In this document: in pieces, positions 18,528 through 26,901 of the stretch | Layout: every line of letters starts with the position of its first letter | How positions within the stretch are numbered: position 1 is the first letter of the stretch | Source: Thiodiazotropha sp040791665 | GTDB lineage: Bacteria > Pseudomonadota > Gammaproteobacteria > Chromatiales > Chromatiaceae | DNA: 64,000 nucleotides | Direction: 5' to 3' | NCBI GenBank assembly: GCA_040791665.1 | Contig: JBFNNX010000022.1 | Location: forward strand, 186,001 to 250,000 | Program-made: the position numbers and the translations under genes | The notes under the pieces: generated by a model | Database searches by the model: none | Seen by the model: the letters and a program-made list of their open reading frames with translations, nothing else | Told to the model about the DNA's origin: nothing

Positions 18528-19892
18528 ATGGGACTGGAAATCGATATTGTCTGGTTGACCGTCCTTATGTTCGGTTCGCTGCTGGTCCTGTTGATGGCCG
18601 GATTGCCACTGGCCTTTGTCACTGGTGGCCTGGCCTGTGTCTTCCTGTTTCTGTTCGGCGATGCCGCCATGCTGAATATATTGCCGTCACGTATCTTCCC
18701 CCTGATGACCAACTACCAGTTGTCCGCGATCCCGCTCTTCATATTCATGGCCTCGATGCTGGAGCGGGCAGGGATTATCGAAGAACTCTACGATATGGTC
18801 TACAAGATCCTCGGCGGGCTGCGCGGTGGCTTGGCTATCTCCACCATCATCGCTTCCACCCTGTTGGCCGCTATGTGCGGTGTCATCGGTGCCACTGAAG
18901 TGACCATGGGCATGATCGCTCTCCCGGCCATGATTCGCCGCCACTACCATCCGACCATCGCCTGCGGTTCCATTCTGGCTGGAGGTACGCTGGGGATTTT
19001 GATTCCACCCTCGATCCTGGCCATTCTGTTTGCCGTGATCGCACAACAATCGGTGGGTGAACTCTTCATCGGCGCGGTTATACCTGGATTGATCCTCTCC
19101 GGTCTCTACATCGTCTATGTGGCGACAGCCACCACGATAAAGCCAACCTGGGGACCGCCATTGCCGAAAGAGGAGAGGGTGAGCACCCGGGAAAAGATTC
19201 GTCTGCTGGCCAATATGTTCGCCCCCTTGGCTCTGGTGGCTTTGGTCCTGGGAATCATCTTCGCCGGAATCGCAACACCGGTGGAGGCGGCCGGGGTAGG
19301 CACCTTCGGAGCTCTGGTGGTGGCCGCCATGCATCGACGTCTCACCATCGAGAATATTCGTTCTGCCGCGATCACTACCCTGAGGGTTACCGGAATGGTG
19401 CTGTGGATCATTTTCGGGGCCACGCTGTTCGTCGGCTTCTATGTGGTCAATGGTGGTCAGGAATTCGTCAATGAGTCCATCGCCGGTACCGGCCTGGGAC
19501 CCTATGGGGTGCTGATTTTGATGATGGTGATCCTGGTGATTTTGGGTATGTTCCTGGACTGGGTAGGGATTCTGTTGCTGGCGGTGCCGATATTCATTCC
19601 CTTGATGAAGACTATGAGTTTCGACGGGGTCTTCGGTCTGCCGGGTGTCAGTCCTGATGAGCTGCCCCTATGGTTCGGTGTTGTCTACATGGTCAACATG
19701 CAGATGTCGTTTATCAGTCCGCCCTTCGGTTACGCGCTCTTTTATCTCAAGAGCGTCGCGCCCCCCGAAGTGACAATGGGTCAGATCTATCGCTCATCGC
19801 TTCCATTTCTGTTCCTGCAGGCTGTCGGGCTGGCGATCTGTATTATCTTTCCGGAAGTCGTTTTGTGGCTGCCGAGGCAGGTTTATGGCTGA
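18528..19892 (+). CDS. dctM: TRAP transporter large permease DctM
   Basis: This 454-residue inner-membrane protein is the Na+-coupled transport subunit of the TRAP system, with about 12-13 hydrophobic helices along its length. Family features seen are GVIGATEVTMGMIALPAM near residues 122-139, the GTLGILIPPS segment near residues 155-164, and the TPVEAAGVGTFGAL stretch near residue 250. The C-terminal PPFGYALFYLKSVAPPEV is also typical. Length is usual. It directly follows dctQ with a 2-bp gap, so dctPQM is an operon. The downstream YjfB-like gene converges on it, leaving 19 bp between the stops; a small GGTTT/AAACC stem sits in that gap. Confidence 0.94.
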   Translation: MGLEIDIVWLTVLMFGSLLVLLMAGLPLAFVTGGLACVFLFLFGDAAMLNILPSRIFPLMTNYQLSAIPLFIFMASMLERAGIIEELYDMVYKILGGLRGGLAISTIIASTLLAAMCGVIGATEVTMGMIALPAMIRRHYHPTIACGSILAGGTLGILIPPSILAILFAVIAQQSVGELFIGAVIPGLILSGLYIVYVATATTIKPTWGPPLPKEERVSTREKIRLLANMFAPLALVALVLGIIFAGIATPVEAAGVGTFGALVVAAMHRRLTIENIRSAAITTLRVTGMVLWIIFGATLFVGFYVVNGGQEFVNESIAGTGLGPYGVLILMMVILVILGMFLDWVGILLLAVPIFIPLMKTMSFDGVFGLPGVSPDELPLWFGVVYMVNMQMSFISPPFGYALFYLKSVAPPEVTMGQIYRSSLPFLFLQAVGLAICIIFPEVVLWLPRQVYG

Positions 19893-19911
19893 TGGTTTAG
19901 AAAAAACCGAT

Positions 19912-20115
19912 TCAGACCATAATGTCGATATTGCCGCCTATGTTACCGGTAGGGTTTGATTTCGGTGTACTCTGCTCAATTGTTGCGATGAGCTGAGCTG
20001 CGGTCTGTTTTTCCATCTCCATCTCTTTCTTTTGCACCGCCACACTGGTTTCAGTTTTGGTCGCGATGTTCGCGAGCATGCTGGCAGATGGGGAACCGGC
20101 TCCGGAAACGTCCAT
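19912..20115 (-). CDS. YjfB-family small putative motility protein
   Basis: This 67-residue protein has the YjfB/PF14070 pattern: an N-terminal MDVSG followed by a helical region with Ala and Met, a charged helix (VQKKEMEMEKQTAAQLIATIEQ near residues 27-48), and a short C-terminal tail ending GGNIDIMV. The ending is the most characteristic part of the family, usually GxxIDIKV. The family was named for a Bacillus protein in a motility-linked regulon; its molecular role is unknown. No signal peptide or membrane helix is present. Nearby c-di-GMP genes fit a motility or surface link, but that is inference. Identification relies on the C-terminal motif and length. Confidence 0.6.
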   Translation of the reverse strand: MDVSGAGSPSASMLANIATKTETSVAVQKKEMEMEKQTAAQLIATIEQSTPKSNPTGNIGGNIDIMV

Positions 20116-20238
20116 AATATTACCTCTGGGTCACGCAGGATCTTCTACCTGTAGCGGCAGGTCATGCTGAAACTCTATGCCTGATGAGGAACAGGCTTCT
20201 CGAATTCAGCAATATTTAACGCATTTCGAAATAACGAT

Positions 20239-21354
20239 TTAACAATTCTCACGATCGAGTGTGTCGCCGTGGATCTGTTCGTAGACATCGAAAATAGCGA
20301 TGGCCATGGCGGCGATGACCGGGCCGAACAACATACCTATGATACCGAACTGGATCAGGCCGGCCAGTGTCGACAAAACAGTCAGCAACGTATGATCCAG
20401 CGCACCCAGATTGCCGCCGTCAGGAAGGCCTTTGGAGATTTTCTGAATCATCACCGGTCGCAGGACATTGTCGATTACAAACCCCATTATCACCATGCCC
20501 CAAACGACTACCAGGATCGCCTGCCAGACCTCTCCCTGAAGATAGAGGTAGACAGCCACCGGTATCCAAATCAATGCGGATCCTACCACTGGGATAAAGG
20601 AAGTGACCGCTATGCCAATACCAAGAAAAAGTGCCGGCAATCCAAGGAAGCTCATCAGAATGCCGAAACTCAGGCCCTGCAACAGCGCCACGATCACCAC
20701 GCTGATGGTCAGCACGGTTGCCAGGCTGCTGAAACGCACCATCAACAATTCATCGTAGCGATTCGGTAGTGGTGAGAGCACTTTGATTTGACGTGCAATA
20801 TCGTCACCGTCGCGGTAGAAAAAGAACAGCGCGAAAACCGATAGAAACACGAAGGTGAGAAAGCCAGCTGTATTGCTGAATATGCTCCGCAACAGAAACA
20901 CTACCGTATTTTTCGCAACCGTTATCAGCTTAGTGAGATTTGCATCCAATTGTGCGATGAACGCGCTCTGATCACCCAAATCGAACGGAAGTTTCTTGGC
21001 GGTTTCGGTATAGATTTTCTTCAGGCTCTCCGAATCCTGTGCATCCATCCAGCCTTGCACTGATCCGTATAGCTCGCCGGTGCGCAGTGAAATCTCTACC
21101 AGCAGGTAAGTAATGGGCGCGATCACGGTGAAAAAAATCAGAATGCTCATTGCGGTGGCCGCGGCCGTATCGCTGAGTTTCCATCGATGTTGAAGTTTCA
21201 GAAACAGCTGATAGGTGGCGGTGGCTATGATGAGGGAAAAGAATAACGCCGGTAGAAATGGCAGAAACAGCCAGATCAGCCCAACGATCGCGAGAATTAT
21301 CAGGGTAATGAGGAAACCGTCTTGATAAGGAGGAGTATTGGGTTGATTGCTCAT
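20239..21354 (-). CDS. AI-2E family transporter (PerM/YdiK-like membrane protein)
   Basis: This 371-residue inner-membrane protein has about eight hydrophobic helices with the AI-2E arrangement. Two N-terminal pairs (residues 13-45 and 62-85) are followed by a soluble loop to about residue 150. Further helices then carry the LPALFLGIGIAVTSFIPVVGSALIW region near residues 240-265, characteristic of the family. Members export small molecules, act as Na+/H+ antiporters or are uncharacterised, so AI-2 export should not be assumed. The gene is monocistronic with no obvious partner. A forward-strand GGDEF/EAL gene begins 448 bp away. Confidence 0.88.
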   Translation of the reverse strand: MSNQPNTPPYQDGFLITLIILAIVGLIWLFLPFLPALFFSLIIATATYQLFLKLQHRWKLSDTAAATAMSILIFFTVIAPITYLLVEISLRTGELYGSVQGWMDAQDSESLKKIYTETAKKLPFDLGDQSAFIAQLDANLTKLITVAKNTVVFLLRSIFSNTAGFLTFVFLSVFALFFFYRDGDDIARQIKVLSPLPNRYDELLMVRFSSLATVLTISVVIVALLQGLSFGILMSFLGLPALFLGIGIAVTSFIPVVGSALIWIPVAVYLYLQGEVWQAILVVVWGMVIMGFVIDNVLRPVMIQKISKGLPDGGNLGALDHTLLTVLSTLAGLIQFGIIGMLFGPVIAAMAIAIFDVYEQIHGDTLDRENC

Positions 21355-21802
21355 TTCTGTAACACGACGCCAGGTGGTTGCTGCTAAAACACCACTACTT
21401 TAACCTACATTTCGGGATGTTTGCCAAGATTGCCCTGTTGCGGGGCCGCGAACACACCCTGCTAAAAATAACTTCATCTCTTGGAGTTGCAATATCGCAA
21501 ATCCCTTACCTGTGATGTTGGAGGCCCCTCCTGTAGATGCTGTGCAATCGCAACTAGCTGGTTTCTCCGGCCCGGGCAACGGTTCTGCTGCATCGTAAGA
21601 ATTGTCTTCCCGCTGATGGTATTGACAACATATTACTCGTCCCTTCCGATGGGAGGCTCCACCTCAGGTTTTGATCCTGCTTCACAGTAGAAGTGGGTGT
21701 GAGTGAGGCTGTGCTAAAGAAAAAGTGGTATTTTCCGATATCAGTACAATTAATATGGCTTTTAGGCCTGGTTATATCTGCCTGTTATTTAAGGAAAAAA
21801 TT
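21355..21802. other. Divergent intergenic region before the REC-GGDEF-EAL gene
   Basis: About 448 bp between divergent genes, expected to contain two promoters. An open frame of 69 codons at 21481-21690 has no family resemblance and was not accepted. No repeat, RNA gene or clear hairpin was found. Confidence 0.5.
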
Positions 21803-21805
21803 TTG
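21791..21805 (+). promoter_or_regulatory. Ribosome binding site deciding a TTG start
   Basis: AAGGA at 21791-21795 stands 7 bp before an in-frame TTG at 21803-21805. The encoded sequence starts directly with the receiver-fold strand (PRVLLVE). An earlier in-frame GTG at 21725 and ATG at 21755 would add an unrelated stretch and lack comparable sites. Confidence 0.65.
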
Positions 21806-24400
21806 CCAAGAGTATTGCTGGTCGAACTCTCTGCCACGATTCGGCATATTGAAAAAAATCTCCTGATCAAGGCTGGTTATGAGGTGGAGGCCGATCTCGA
21901 CTTCAATTCTGCGCTCAGACGCTTTCAACCCGGCTCTTATGATGGAGGAACCTTCGAGGCGGTAGTGTTGGGGTGGCCCGGTGATACCATTCACGGAGCA
22001 GACAAACTGTATACGTTGTTAGAGAAAAACACTTATACATCCCTGCCACTGCTTACACTTGCCCATGAAACGGATGTCAGTCTCATCAGGAGGGTAGAGA
22101 GCAGAACCAATTCGGCGTTTCTACTCTGGCAGGATTATAAGAAGAGCGCGGATCTCATTGCGAAACTGCTTATCGATGCAAATGAACGGAAACGTACTGA
22201 GGCAACCGCAAATTCAATTGTACAGCCAATTCGAGTATTGTTTGTCGATGACTCACGCACGGTACGCGTGAAATATCAGCGGCTGCTGATAGCCAATGGC
22301 TATGAGGCCGAGACAGCCGCAACGGTAGGGGAGGGTTACGAGAAGGCACTGGAATCCCAGTTTGATATCGCAATTATCGACTACTTTATGCCGGATGCCA
22401 CCGGTGACGTTCTCTGTCAGCAACTTCGTGACAATGCGGCGACTACCGGAATCACAACAGCGATCATAACAGGTACCTATCTTGATAAGGCAATCAAACA
22501 ATCCCTCGAGGCAGGTGCGGTTGAATGTATGTTCAAGAATGAAAGCGATGATCTATTTTTGACTCGCATTGATGCCATGAGCAGGCATATCCGGACCCAT
22601 AAATCGATCGAAAAGGAACGTGAACGCCTCGTTGGTATTCTCACATCGGTTGGTGAAGGGGTTTACGGGGTGAATTCAGAAGGTTATATCTCATTCGTCA
22701 ACCCGGCTTGCCGGCGTATTCTGGGATATGCGCCTGATGAGCGATTGATCGGTAAGTCGGCGCTTGAACTTTTTCATTACACCGATGAAGATGGTAATCC
22801 GATCGACGAAACAAAATGTTTTTTACAACATACCTACGCAGGCGGTGCGCCCGTTAACGCACGGGAAACCCTATTCTGGCATAAGTCCGGTAACTCGATA
22901 CCAGTGGAGTGCACGGTTTATCCTCTGACTATAAAAGATAAACGTGAAGGTTCTGTGGTTGCATTTCGCGATATATCTGAACGAAAACTGCTTGAGCAAG
23001 AGCTACGTTGGCAAGCCAGTCACGATGCACTGACGAAACTTTATAATCGACGCTATTTCGAAGAACAGCTTACGCAAGAGGCCGGTCGGCTCAAGCGCAG
23101 TAAAGAGACCAGTGCTCTGCTATACATAGATCTCGACCGATTTAAATATATCAATGATACAGCGGGCCATGCGGCGGGTGATCGATTGTTGGTGGAGATC
23201 GCACAACAACTAAAGCAACGTCTTAGAGGTACTGACCTGCTGGCCCGTTTGGGTGGCGATGAATTTGCCATCATATTGCGTAATGTATGCAAGAAAAGTG
23301 TTCATCGGGTGGCCGATGACTATCGTGAGATGCTCGATAGCTACATGTTCATCTATAACGGAAAACAGTATAAGGTGAATGCGACAATCGGTATTGCGTT
23401 GATCGATAGGGTATCTGAATCAGCCAGTGAAATACTCGCCAATGCGGATATTGCCTGTCACATTGCTAAAGGTGAAGGTCGCAACCGCACACATCTCTTT
23501 ATCCCCGATAGCGATAGCAAGAAGGCGATGGATTTGGATCTGGGTTGGTCTTCGCGTCTGCACAATGCATTGGTACAGGATCATTTGATACTTCACTATC
23601 AGCCCATTATCCCGGTAGAGCGAATTCCTTCAGTACTGTTGTCGGAGTCCGAAGGACCGATTTACCAACAACTTCTATCTATTGTACCTCAGGAACAACA
23701 GATCAGTGAGCTGTTACTGCGACTCGACGACCCGGTGTGGGGGATTGTCTTTCCCGGTGCATTCCTGCCTACGGCGGAACGCTTTAATATGATGGATAAA
23801 ATAGATTACTGGGTTGTTAACGCGGCAGTGAAGAAGCTGGCGTTGCTGCAACAGACAGGTTATATGGGGATGTTTACCATCAATCTTTCTGCTCAAACAA
23901 TCACCAACGAGAGATTGATCGAGGATATCGAAACGCTCGTCATCAATTCTGCGATTGACCCCGGAAAAGTGATTTTCGAGATCACCGAGACCTCGGCTGT
24001 CTCCAACCTGGTCTCAGCCAATGAACTGATCACCCGATTGAGTGCCCTTGGTTGCCGCTTTGCACTGGACGACTTCGGCAGTGGATTCTCGTCGTTTTCC
24101 CATTTGAAAAACCTACCGGTTGATTTTATCAAGATCGATGGTCTGTTTGTCAGGGGTGTGGCGACCGATCCCGGTGATCGGGCGATTGTCCAATCCATTA
24201 ACGATATTGCTCACTCTCTGGGTAAAAAGACCATAGCGGAATATGTGGAGGACGCAGTAATTTTACGGTTCTTGTATGAGTCAGGCATAAACTATGTACA
24301 AGGGCACTTTCTCTCGCCACCGATGGATATATCCAATATAGAAACCCAGGCCGCAGGGCAGCGTCCCGGTAACAAGAAACACTCAAGTGGTAAGGAGTGA
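21803..24400 (+). CDS. REC-REC-PAS-GGDEF-EAL c-di-GMP signalling protein
   Basis: This cytosolic response-regulator type protein of 865 residues can make or degrade c-di-GMP. From the TTG start, the first receiver-like domain (1-125) is degenerate: the phosphoacceptor position reads LGWPG with no aspartate. The second receiver (142-255) is intact, with VDDS and the acceptor aspartate in IIDYFMP near residue 193. A PAS domain follows (about 275-390), then GGDEF with the intact motif near residues 484-488, and an EAL domain from about 560. The EAL motif reads ELL, and about 25 extra residues sit between YQPI and it. The other catalytic residues (NLS, EITE, DDFG, KID, Q near the end) are kept, so phosphodiesterase activity is possible. 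No histidine kinase is adjacent. Confidence 0.9.
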   Translation: MPRVLLVELSATIRHIEKNLLIKAGYEVEADLDFNSALRRFQPGSYDGGTFEAVVLGWPGDTIHGADKLYTLLEKNTYTSLPLLTLAHETDVSLIRRVESRTNSAFLLWQDYKKSADLIAKLLIDANERKRTEATANSIVQPIRVLFVDDSRTVRVKYQRLLIANGYEAETAATVGEGYEKALESQFDIAIIDYFMPDATGDVLCQQLRDNAATTGITTAIITGTYLDKAIKQSLEAGAVECMFKNESDDLFLTRIDAMSRHIRTHKSIEKERERLVGILTSVGEGVYGVNSEGYISFVNPACRRILGYAPDERLIGKSALELFHYTDEDGNPIDETKCFLQHTYAGGAPVNARETLFWHKSGNSIPVECTVYPLTIKDKREGSVVAFRDISERKLLEQELRWQASHDALTKLYNRRYFEEQLTQEAGRLKRSKETSALLYIDLDRFKYINDTAGHAAGDRLLVEIAQQLKQRLRGTDLLARLGGDEFAIILRNVCKKSVHRVADDYREMLDSYMFIYNGKQYKVNATIGIALIDRVSESASEILANADIACHIAKGEGRNRTHLFIPDSDSKKAMDLDLGWSSRLHNALVQDHLILHYQPIIPVERIPSVLLSESEGPIYQQLLSIVPQEQQISELLLRLDDPVWGIVFPGAFLPTAERFNMMDKIDYWVVNAAVKKLALLQQTGYMGMFTINLSAQTITNERLIEDIETLVINSAIDPGKVIFEITETSAVSNLVSANELITRLSALGCRFALDDFGSGFSSFSHLKNLPVDFIKIDGLFVRGVATDPGDRAIVQSINDIAHSLGKKTIAEYVEDAVILRFLYESGINYVQGHFLSPPMDISNIETQAAGQRPGNKKHSSGKE

Positions 24401-24737
24401 ATGCCAGGCAGCTGCCATGTTATGAGGCTTAGGCATTAACCTTTTTTATGCATCCTGTCACGTTTTCTTTAAGCTGTTGCCTAACAGGCTTCGACCTGTC
24501 TTTTATAATCATAATGTCAGGGGTTTCGGATATGCCCTGAACATGGCTCATTGAAATGCCAGGTCAATATTGGTCGGTATCATTGAATAATCCCGATTTC
24601 AGAATCGACGGCCTTGCGGCCTTGAGCCAGGTGATCGGAGGCCTGTCAACAGGTCCAGTTTTGTGATTGTCCGGTAGCTGCATATATTTCATGCGAAATG
24701 TTGCTCGAGAGCAATACGAGGATGAGGAGAGTGTGCG
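24401..24737. other. Intergenic region before the broken PQQ dehydrogenase gene
   Basis: A 337-bp gap. It holds a weak terminator-like hairpin at 24484-24505 and otherwise no recognised gene or repeat. Confidence 0.5.
24484..24505 (+). terminator. Weak terminator-like hairpin after the GGDEF/EAL gene
   Basis: ACAGG and CCTGT form a perfect 5-bp stem around a 6-base CTTCGA loop, followed by CTTTTA. The stem is short, and it lies about 85 bp after the stop codon, so terminator function is tentative. Confidence 0.3.
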
Positions 24738-26866
24738 ATGCAGACTCGTCCTGGACAGTTCATAATTGTCGTTATTTATTCCGTCATGCTGTTGACTGGC
24801 GGTTGTGGTGGTGGAGGGGATGACCAGGTACTCAATTTAACCGACACTCTGCTGCCCAGTCCTAGGGTGTTGATTGATGGATTGCCGGTCTCGGATCGGC
24901 TCTCTTACAGATGGCGACAGGTCGCAGGACCGGCTGCAGCGACAATGACAGATTCCACTGTAGCTTCACCTGAGATCACTTTTCCCGTTACCGGCAGCTA
25001 CGAACTCATGCTGGAGGTGAGCAGTCAGAACCAAATCGACAGCGATCGATTGTCGGTCACGGTCAACAGGGCGGCAACAGGCCCGCCCGGGCTCACCGCA
25101 TTACCGGCCAACACCAGCCAGTGCGTCGCACCTGCTGATGCAGGGACCGCCAGCTCGATCCGCCTCTCGATGCCGTTTCCTCGTCTGCCGTTCCTGGACA
25201 CCCTCGTGGGGCTGTATCAGGTGCCCGGCGACAATAGTGTGTGGTATGGGTTGCGGCAGACCGGCCAGATTGTTCGTTTCGCCAACGACCCCGCGGTGGA
25301 AAATGTTGAGTACTATGTCGATATCAGCGATCGGGTGGATTACGGTGGTGAGAAGGGGCTGTTGAGTATGGCCTTTCACCCCGGTTTTGCCGGCAACGGT
25401 TTTGTCTACCTCTCCTATTCGGCCTTATCCGCCGGGGGCCTGGAGTCGCGTATCTCCCGCTTCACTCTGGATAGCGCCAGCCTGACCCTCGATCCCAACT
25501 CGGAACTGGTCATTCTGAGGGTGAACCAACCCTACAGCAATCACAACGGAGGGCAGATCGCCTTTGGGCCGGATGGCATGCTCTACATCGGTCTTGGCGA
25601 TGGCGGTTCGGCCGGCGACCCGCTGGGACACGGTCAGAATTCCATGACCCTGTTGGGATCGATGTTGCGCATCGATGTGGGTGACGGTCTTGGTGACTAC
25701 GCCATACCACCTGACAACCCCTATGTTTCCGGAGGCGGCGCGCCGGAGGTCTTCGCCTATGGCCTGCGCAATCCGTGGCGCTGGCGCTTCGACCGTCAGA
25801 CGGGTGATCTCTGGCTGGGTGATGTGAGGCAGAGCGCCTGCGAAGAGGTTGACATCCTCGGCCGCGGCGGGAATTTTGGATGGAACCTGATGGAAGGGAA
25901 CCACTGCTATCCTGCTACCGCCCGTTGTGACTCGACTGGCCTGATCACGCCAGTGGCTGAATATGGTCATAGCGCGGGTATTGCGGTGACTGGCGGTTAT
26001 GTCTATCGAGGCGATGATCTGTCGTTTTTGTCGGGAGACTATCTCTACGGCGATTACGGCTCCGGCAAGATTTGGCGTCTGGTAGGAGGTGGCGCAGGAG
26101 GTTATACCGCCGATGAACTCCTCGATACCAATCTCAACATCTCATCCTTTGCGCAAGACCAGGCGGGAGAGCTCTATGTGCTGCACCTGGGAGGCGTATC
26201 CACAAGATGGTATCCGGCCCAGTGGGCAATAGAGAGGCGATTCCCAACGGCAGCACTATCTCCATAGATGCCGAGGGGCGTTTCGTGTTTCCTCCGGGCA
26301 GTGTGTTAGGAAAACATTTCAGGCTCCATGGCGCAGTGGTTGAGACGCGTCTGCTCTGTCACACCGGTGTGGCCGGTGTCTCGCTCGGGCCGGAGCTGGG
26401 TCAACTCAACCGGGATCATTCCTATCCCGCACAGAGCGCGAATCAGTTGATCACCTTGGAAACGATCGGTCTATTGGCCGATCCGCTCACCGACCGACAG
26501 AGGTCTACCGTCTTCTATGCCATCGACGATATGGCCTACTCAGCGGAGCGCCGTGCACGCAGCTATCTCCACGTCAACTGTGCCACGTGCCATCAGCCCG
26601 GGGGGGCGGGCGGCGGCAATCTCGATCTGCGCATGAGCGCCAGCCTCTCCGCAACCGGACTCTGCAACCAAGCGCCCCAGGCCGGCAATCTGGGCTTGAT
26701 CACTCCGGTCCTGCTCAAGCCGGGTGGTCCCGATATTTCAATATTGGTACTGCGTAGGGAAAACCTGGGGGAGACACGCATGCCGCCGCTGAGCAGCAGC
26801 GAGATCGACACACAGGCGGTGGCTGTAGTGCGGGAGTGGATTTCCGGCATTGAAAATTGTCATTAA
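24738..26866 (+). pseudogene. Broken PQQ-dependent sugar dehydrogenase / cytochrome c lipoprotein gene
   Basis: The intact ancestor would be a periplasmic, probably lipid-anchored oxidase passing electrons from a sugar-type substrate to haem. The first frame (24738-26267) has a lipoprotein-like signal ending LLTGGC, a PKD/REJ-like domain to about residue 115, and a soluble glucose dehydrogenase beta-propeller (NHNGGQIAFGPDGMLYIGLGDGG near residue 265; YGLRNPWRWRFD near residue 339). It then runs out of frame in random sequence. A second frame (about 26207-26866) continues the cytochrome part (GSVLGKHFRL, a CATCH haem motif, C-terminal REWISG). Relative to the family, the linker between propeller and cytochrome part is missing. 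The first haem site is reduced to LLCHTG after VETR, suggesting another deletion. The product is probably non-functional. Confidence 0.72.
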
Positions 26867-26901
26867 TGGAACGCCTTTCGCGGCGGTGAACAAATGTAGC
26901 C

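Noticed and set aside
21481..21690. Small forward gene before the REC-GGDEF-EAL gene
   Set aside because: No ribosome site, unusual composition and no recognisable family; better treated as promoter region.
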